This document shows positions 59,427 to 64,000 of a stretch of DNA of 64,000 nucleotides, piece after piece. The notes below the pieces were generated by a model. It was not told the DNA's origin and did not search any database. It was given only the letters and a program-made list of their open reading frames with translations. Origin of the DNA: DATLXH01 sp035576005. Lineage in GTDB: Bacteria > Acidobacteriota > Thermoanaerobaculia > Gp7-AA8. Within the stretch, counting starts at the first letter, position 1; the number at the start of each line of letters is the position of its first letter. Location of the stretch: NCBI GenBank assembly GCA_035576005.1, contig DATLXH010000091.1:24865-88864 (forward strand). The letters run 5' to 3'. Position numbers and translations under genes: made by a program.

Positions 59427-60974
59427 ATGTCTCAACCCATCAAACGTACCCTTTCGATCATCGCCATCATCATCGCCTCCGCGGCATTCGGAATGATCCT
59501 CACTGCCGACCTGGGCTGGATGAAGCGGTCGAGCGCGCAACAGACCAGCAGCATGACGGTGGAGTCGTCCGTCCAGCCAGTGGCAGTCACGATTCCGTCG
59601 TTTGCCGCCATCGCGGATCGCGTCATGCCCGCGGTCGTATCGATCACCACAACCGAAGTCCTGAAGGAAAGCGAAGTGCGCAGGCGTCAGGGTGGTGGCA
59701 CCGACCCTTTCGAGTTCTTCTTTCCTGATCCACGGCGTCCGCCGCGTCAGAACGAAGATGACGATGAGCGCCAGCAGAAAAGCGGCGGCTCCGGCTTCAT
59801 CATTTCGAACGACGGCTACATTCTCACGAACAATCACGTCATCGAGAATGCGACGAAAGTCGAGGTCCACTACGGCGACGATGAGAACGGCAACGGCGGA
59901 ACTACCGTGCAGGCCAAGGTCATCGGCCGGGATCCGGCAACTGACCTCGCACTGATCAAGATCGACGGAACCAACCTGCCCACCGTACGACTGGGTGACT
60001 CCGATCGAATCCGGCGTGGCGACTGGGCCATCGCCATCGGTAACCCGCTCCAGTTCTCCAATACCATGACAGTTGGAGTCATCTCTGCCAAGGGAAGGTC
60101 CCTCGGGATCAGCGAAGCGACTCAGTCGTTCGAGAACTTCATTCAGACCGACGCCGCGATCAACTTCGGAAACTCCGGCGGACCTCTCCTCAACATCAAC
60201 GGCGAAGTCATTGGAATCAACACAGCGATCCGCGCATACGCCCAGAACCTCGGCTTCGCCACGCCAGTCAACGTTGCCAAGAAGATCCTCACGCAGTTGC
60301 GCGAGCGAGGCAAAGTCACTCGCGGCTATCTCGGCATCAGCATTCGTGACGTCGAAGCACGACCGGGCACTCGAGAGGCCTTTAATCTTCCTTCGAACGA
60401 AGGTGCTGTCGTCGAGGCGGTCAGAGAGGGAGAACCAGCCGACCGCGCCGGCATTCAGAACGGCGACGTCATTGTCGGCGTAGACCAGATGAAAGTCCGC
60501 AAGACCCGGGACCTCATCGACTACGTTTCCGATCAACCACCCGGATCGACCGTCAAAGTGTCGCTGTTCCGAAACGGCCAGCGCAAGACGGTTTCAGTCC
60601 GTACTACCGAGCGTCCACTGACAGCTGCAGAAGGCGAGGAAGCTCCCACCAACGAGACGCAGTCGCCCGCGCGTAACAAGCTCGGCGTCAGCGTTCAGGA
60701 AATCACCGCCGGCGTTCGACAGAGATATGGGATCGCGGATGCGATGCAGGGGATCGTAATCACCGACGTCAAGAGCGTTTCTGCCGCAGGCGAGGCAGGA
60801 CTTGCCGAGGGGGATGTCATCACTGAGGTGGGAGGTCAGCGCGTTTCCAGCATCGCTCAGTTTCGAGAGATCGTCGAAAGAGCAAAGAGCGGTCAGTATC
60901 TGAGGATGTACATCAGTCGCCCCGCCCGCTCCGGCCGCGCCCAGTCATTCTTCGCGATCGTGCAGGTTCCATAG
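59427..60974 (+). CDS. HtrA/Do-like serine protease
   Basis: The 515-residue protein has an N-terminal signal or anchor helix (SIIAIIIASAAFGMILTADLGWM), then a trypsin-like domain (about 110-290) with catalytic His in TNNHVIENA, Asp in ATDLALIK and Ser in FGNSGGPLL, followed by two PDZ domains (about 310-400 and 420-510), each ending with EGDVITEVGGQ or NGDVIVGVDQ patterns. It handles misfolded periplasmic proteins. AGGAGG lies upstream of ATG 59427. A terminator follows 25 bp after the stop. Confidence 0.95.
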   Translation: MSQPIKRTLSIIAIIIASAAFGMILTADLGWMKRSSAQQTSSMTVESSVQPVAVTIPSFAAIADRVMPAVVSITTTEVLKESEVRRRQGGGTDPFEFFFPDPRRPPRQNEDDDERQQKSGGSGFIISNDGYILTNNHVIENATKVEVHYGDDENGNGGTTVQAKVIGRDPATDLALIKIDGTNLPTVRLGDSDRIRRGDWAIAIGNPLQFSNTMTVGVISAKGRSLGISEATQSFENFIQTDAAINFGNSGGPLLNINGEVIGINTAIRAYAQNLGFATPVNVAKKILTQLRERGKVTRGYLGISIRDVEARPGTREAFNLPSNEGAVVEAVREGEPADRAGIQNGDVIVGVDQMKVRKTRDLIDYVSDQPPGSTVKVSLFRNGQRKTVSVRTTERPLTAAEGEEAPTNETQSPARNKLGVSVQEITAGVRQRYGIADAMQGIVITDVKSVSAAGEAGLAEGDVITEVGGQRVSSIAQFREIVERAKSGQYLRMYISRPARSGRAQSFFAIVQVP

Positions 60975-60998
60975 ATTCGAGATCGAGGATTCAGTGCG

Positions 60999-61027
60999 AA
61001 AAAGGCCCCCTCACAGGGGCCTTTTCC
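60999..61027 (+). terminator. Rho-independent terminator after the HtrA gene
   Basis: AAAAGGCCCC pairs with GGGGCCTTTT across a 7-base loop, with a T-rich trailer TTTTCC. It lies 25 bp after the protease stop. Confidence 0.82.
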
Positions 61028-61287
61028 ATTAGGTGGGAAACCTTGCACTCGCGTCGCTTTCCTCGTTTCCTGGAAAGAGTCGCTGCTCATGAAGGCCGCT
61101 GGAAAGATCGGAGCGCCGCCTTCCAGGCGGCCGCGCACTGCTCAGGCAGAATCCGGCAAGAAGCCGACGATACGGCCCGCTGGAGCCGGCGCTCCGAACG
61201 CCAGACGCTCCCGGCCCTGCGAGTCCGAGTCCGCGTCAGTCCAAGGAAACGTCGGCGACGCTCCCGTGCTCGCCGTACAATCCTCAG
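61028..61287. other. Intergenic region before ribD with a GC-rich hairpin
   Basis: A hairpin made of GGCCGCTGGAA and TTCCAGGCGGCC lies at about 61094-61132, a short repeat-like element. I looked for an FMN riboswitch and could not recognise its conserved core, so none is annotated. The region is about 260 bp and shows no gene. Confidence 0.5.
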
Positions 61288-62361
61288 GTGACCCAATATC
61301 CCTTCATGACGAGGGCCCTCGAGCTTGCAGAGCGCGGCCGCTTCGGCGTCAGTCCGAATCCGATGGTCGGCTGCGTCATTGAGCGTGACGGGGAGGTCCT
61401 GGGCGAAGGATTTCACCACCGCGCCGGCGGACCTCACGCCGAGATTGAAGCGCTCAATGCGTGCTCGCGGGATCCCCGCGGTGCCACTGCGTGGATCACA
61501 CTCGAACCATGCAGTCATGCCGGACGAACCCCTCCGTGCGTGAACGCTCTCGCAACGGCGGGAATCGCGCGTGTAGCCATCGCAATGCAAGATCCTTTTC
61601 CTCAGGTTAACGGCAAAGGCATCGAATCATTGGGAGCCGCTGGCATCGACGTGGTCGTTGGAGCAGGTGCGCGGGAAGCTGCACTGCTCAACGAAAAGTT
61701 TCTGCATAGCGTGCGGACGGGGCGACCCTTCGTTCTTCTAAAGGCGGGAATGACACTCGATGGCAAACTGGCCAGCGTGTCACGGAAGCCTCAGCTGATC
61801 ACTTCGGTCGAATCGCGGCAGAAGAGTCTCGAACTGCGCGAGGAGTACGACGCGATCCTGGTCGGTAGTGGCACCGTCATCGAGGACGACCCGCGTCTCA
61901 CGCGCCGGTTGAACCTGAACTCTTCTCTCACACCGTGGCGTCGCGTTGTGGTCGACAGTATTGGACGGATGCCCGTCGGAGCCAGAGTTCTCACTGACGG
62001 TGGCCCCACGACGGTCTTCACCCGATTTTCCGAGTCCATCGCACCTGCTCCGAATCTCGATGTTGTCGAGGTCCCTGGGAAAGGACGTATCGATCTGGAT
62101 GTCGTGCTGGAGGTGCTGCATGAGCGTGGTGTGCGATCACTCATCGCTGAAGGTGGCTCCACGCTTCACTCCGAGTTGATCCGGAAGGGTCTGTGGCAGA
62201 AGATGACGCTATTCGTTGCGCCTGCGGTCCTGGGCGGCTCAACGGCCCCTTCCATCTTCGAAGATGAAGGCGTTCTCGAGATGGCCGAAGCGCCTCACTT
62301 CCGCTTCGATCGCGTCGAGCTTCTCGGCGGCGATCTCATGATCACGGCGTATCCCGAGTAG
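61288..62361 (+). CDS. ribD: Bifunctional riboflavin deaminase/reductase RibD
   Basis: The 357-residue protein has an N-terminal deaminase domain with the zinc site GGPHAEIEAL and EPCSHAGRTPPCV, and a C-terminal reductase domain of about 200 residues with GMTLDGKLASV and VRSLIAEGGSTLHSELI. It performs the second and third steps of riboflavin synthesis from GTP. The start is read as GTG 61288, giving the family N-terminus (TQYPFMTRALELAERG); an ATG at 61306 is a shorter alternative. ribE follows 20 bp later. Confidence 0.95.
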   Translation: MTQYPFMTRALELAERGRFGVSPNPMVGCVIERDGEVLGEGFHHRAGGPHAEIEALNACSRDPRGATAWITLEPCSHAGRTPPCVNALATAGIARVAIAMQDPFPQVNGKGIESLGAAGIDVVVGAGAREAALLNEKFLHSVRTGRPFVLLKAGMTLDGKLASVSRKPQLITSVESRQKSLELREEYDAILVGSGTVIEDDPRLTRRLNLNSSLTPWRRVVVDSIGRMPVGARVLTDGGPTTVFTRFSESIAPAPNLDVVEVPGKGRIDLDVVLEVLHERGVRSLIAEGGSTLHSELIRKGLWQKMTLFVAPAVLGGSTAPSIFEDEGVLEMAEAPHFRFDRVELLGGDLMITAYPE

Positions 62362-62381
62362 CTGCGACTCTTCCATCAATC

Positions 62382-62990
62382 ATGTTCACCGGACTGATTC
62401 AAACGATCGCACTGGTCAGAACCTTCGACAGGATCGGCACAGGCGCGCGCCTGTCTCTTGATGCTTCAGCGTTCTCGTCACTGATCCGCGGCGAGAGCAT
62501 CGCAGTCAATGGAGTCTGCCTGACCTTCATTCCACTGGGGGACCTCGTTCACGCTGACCTTTCCCCTGAGACGCTGGCGAGGAGCGCGCTGGGAGATCTG
62601 TCACCCGGTTCGGCTGTGAACATCGAGCGTGCGCTGTCAGTAGGTGACCGGCTCGGCGGTCACATCGTTCAGGGTCACGTCGATTCCGTTGGAGAGCTGA
62701 CCAGTATCCGCGAGGAAGGAGATTTCGCTGTCTACAGATGGCATTACGGCAGCGAGGGCGCAGGGCTGCTCGTGGATAAGGGATCCATCGCGGTCGATGG
62801 GGTATCGTTAACAGTCGTCGATCCATCCAATGATGAGTTCAGTGCAGCGCTCATCCCTGAGACACTCGCCAACACAAACCTTGGGGCGGCGCGCATCGGA
62901 GATCGCGTGAATCTCGAGTTCGACATCATCGCCAAGTACACGCGCTCCCTTCTCGGACCCTATCTTCCCCAGGCGCGTCTCCGTCGATGA
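62382..62990 (+). CDS. ribE: Riboflavin synthase alpha subunit RibE
   Basis: The 202-residue protein begins MFTGLIQTIALV, the family hallmark, and has two similar barrel domains with GESIAVNGVCLT and KGSIAVDGVSLTV. It makes riboflavin from two lumazine molecules. It shows the HIVQGHVDS motif near residue 95. It lies 20 bp after ribD and shares a 4-base overlap (ATGA) with the next gene at 62987. Confidence 0.96.
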   Translation: MFTGLIQTIALVRTFDRIGTGARLSLDASAFSSLIRGESIAVNGVCLTFIPLGDLVHADLSPETLARSALGDLSPGSAVNIERALSVGDRLGGHIVQGHVDSVGELTSIREEGDFAVYRWHYGSEGAGLLVDKGSIAVDGVSLTVVDPSNDEFSAALIPETLANTNLGAARIGDRVNLEFDIIAKYTRSLLGPYLPQARLRR

Positions 62991-64000
62991 CCTTCCGCGA
63001 AGGCGCGCCGTTGAAGGTCCGCCGATTCGACGTCCCTCACTATCCTTTCTGGCCCTCCACATTGATCTATCCTTACGGCAGGGGCTCATCGATCGGTATC
63101 GGGCTGGATTACCAGTCTCTCACTGCAAGTGGTCCGTTCCGCGGAGACGTCGCAGTCTGTACTGACGTCTACGACCGACTCTCGAGAGAAGAGCTCGTGC
63201 AGCCGCTTCGCCCTCCAGTTCTCATCGATACCTCCAGCTCGGCTGAATCGATCTACCGGCAGAGTGCTGGCGCAGCTTCATACTGCAACGAGAACGGACT
63301 CGCAGCGATGACTCTGCTTTCCGCAGACGGAGCGATTCCAGAGGGAGTAAGCCGTCTGGTGCTCACAACCTGGCCGACAGACTTCGATCGGTTGACCTCT
63401 CTTGCGACTGCAGCCAGACGACAGTCGAGCCATTGGGGAATGCTTGTTCCGCTCATCTTCCCGCTCACCACAGCGAGCGCAGATCTCGTGCGGCTCGCAG
63501 ATCTCGCCGCATCGAATGGCGCGATCTTTTTCACGGCGGTCGCGTTCGAAGTCGAGCCTTCTGCAAGACAGCTGATTGCTTCGTCTGAGCAGACGCCACT
63601 CGATGACAAGACTTACTCGCTGCTGTTTCATGGTGATCTCGATTCGATCAATCTCGAGACTGAGTCCGCGATCGCGGCACTCGCTCATGAGCGTGGGCTG
63701 AGCGATTTCGTCGTTCCTCCAGACTGGTCAGAAACCACGAATTGGAACGGCGCCGTCCTGTTGACGCTCGCAGCCACGAGATTGATCCGGATGAAGCAGG
63801 ATGTCGAGCTCGGCTGGAAACTGATTCGTTCAGCCCAGCAACTTGCCCTGCTCGATAAGCCGATAGGGAGAGTTGCCCAGGCGGTCGGTCTGGGGGGACT
63901 CCCCGGAGTGGATCCGCAGTCAAGACAAATCCTCGAATCCTGGCTGGCCGGAGGCGAATCGGAGTTCCTCACATCGCTCCAGAGTCGCTGGCGAGGTCTC
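62987..64000 (+). CDS. Uncharacterised protein of the riboflavin cluster, truncated by window end
   Basis: The frame is open for 338 codons from ATG 62987 to the window end with no stop, so the C-terminus is missing. It overlaps the ribE stop (ATGA), so it is co-translated with ribE. The sequence has a globular pattern with VRRFDVPHYPFWP near the start and IYPYGRGSSIGIGLDY around residue 28, plus LVLTTWPTDFDRL and DWSETTNWNGAVLLTLAATRL. I do not recognise a family. It has no signal peptide. It may be an accessory of riboflavin or flavin metabolism, judged from position only. Confidence 0.8.
   Translation, partial: MTFREGAPLKVRRFDVPHYPFWPSTLIYPYGRGSSIGIGLDYQSLTASGPFRGDVAVCTDVYDRLSREELVQPLRPPVLIDTSSSAESIYRQSAGAASYCNENGLAAMTLLSADGAIPEGVSRLVLTTWPTDFDRLTSLATAARRQSSHWGMLVPLIFPLTTASADLVRLADLAASNGAIFFTAVAFEVEPSARQLIASSEQTPLDDKTYSLLFHGDLDSINLETESAIAALAHERGLSDFVVPPDWSETTNWNGAVLLTLAATRLIRMKQDVELGWKLIRSAQQLALLDKPIGRVAQAVGLGGLPGVDPQSRQILESWLAGGESEFLTSLQSRWRGL

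Noticed and set aside
59220..60536. 438-codon open frame on the minus strand
   Set aside because: It is antisense to the HtrA protease, whose catalytic triad and PDZ domains are intact.
61028..61287. FMN riboswitch before ribD
   Set aside because: The conserved riboswitch core could not be recognised; only an unrelated GC-rich hairpin was seen.

Overview
The window is about 64 kb of dense bacterial chromosome, moderately GC-rich, on both strands. I saw no rRNA, tRNA, tmRNA, CRISPR array, integrase or intact insertion sequence. The gene mix fits a diderm, type IV-piliated bacterium, most likely a member of the Acidobacteriota. It has a complete pilMNOPQ operon with an AMIN-domain secretin, an Oar-like TonB-dependent receptor with a carboxypeptidase-regulatory N-terminus, several lipoproteins, a FecR/DUF6600 envelope protein, a Ser/Thr kinase fused to TonB, and HemQ. 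The phylum is an inference from gene content; no marker rRNA is present.

Layout: 0-1.8 kb holds three prepilin-like genes in a row. 2.1-7.7 kb holds an M16 peptidase, an L,D-transpeptidase lipoprotein, RecN and TsaC. 7.9-15.8 kb holds MgtE, HemQ, cytidine deaminase, a lipoprotein amidohydrolase, a FAD oxidoreductase and a DUF4198-HupE pair. At 16.3 kb there is a lone GspH-like prepilin. 17.2-22.9 kb (minus) holds a FecR/DUF6600 protein, a two-TM protein, an MscS channel with a cyclic-nucleotide domain, an orphan NtrC-like regulator and a small coupled protein. 23.4-28.5 kb (minus) holds a phosphoesterase, AroK, AccC, AccB, a roadblock protein and a TPR protein. 28.6-36.8 kb (minus) holds pilMNOPQ followed by a small lipoprotein and a large IPT-domain lipoprotein. 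37-43 kb holds rpmB, RelA/SpoT and a BtuFCD-type ABC importer. 43.1-46 kb holds the pseudo-receiver/kinase/TonB fusion. 46.3-52.8 kb holds Rho, the Oar-like receptor and a PafA-like phosphatase. 53.5-59.2 kb (minus) holds RimO, an unknown protein, a 5'-nucleotidase lipoprotein and a Dus enzyme. 59.4-64 kb holds an HtrA protease and a riboflavin cluster (ribD, ribE and an unknown gene running off the end).

The most striking non-coding feature is a family of long, near-palindromic repeats. Three full copies are exactly 178 bp, one is deleted to 117 bp, and two share the same internal replacement (about 276 and 288 bp). All lie between genes, directly after stop codons or between genes that are normally adjacent (accB/accC, btuF/btuC). 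At least four further repeat classes are present: a 56-60 bp perfect palindrome in three copies, a tandem array of 70-71 bp units with two hairpins per unit, an 18-bp tandem repeat, and a 136-bp inverted repeat after rpmB. This suggests a genome rich in small palindromic, probably non-autonomous repeats.

Functionally, most of the window is core metabolism and envelope biology: pilus assembly, outer-membrane uptake energised by TonB, cobalamin/iron-type import, cell-wall cross-linking, fatty-acid initiation, riboflavin synthesis, tRNA and ribosome modification, and stringent response. The candidates for new biology are the kinase-TonB fusion, the pilus-linked IPT lipoproteins, the MscS/CNB-NtrC-FecR cluster and the palindromic repeat family.
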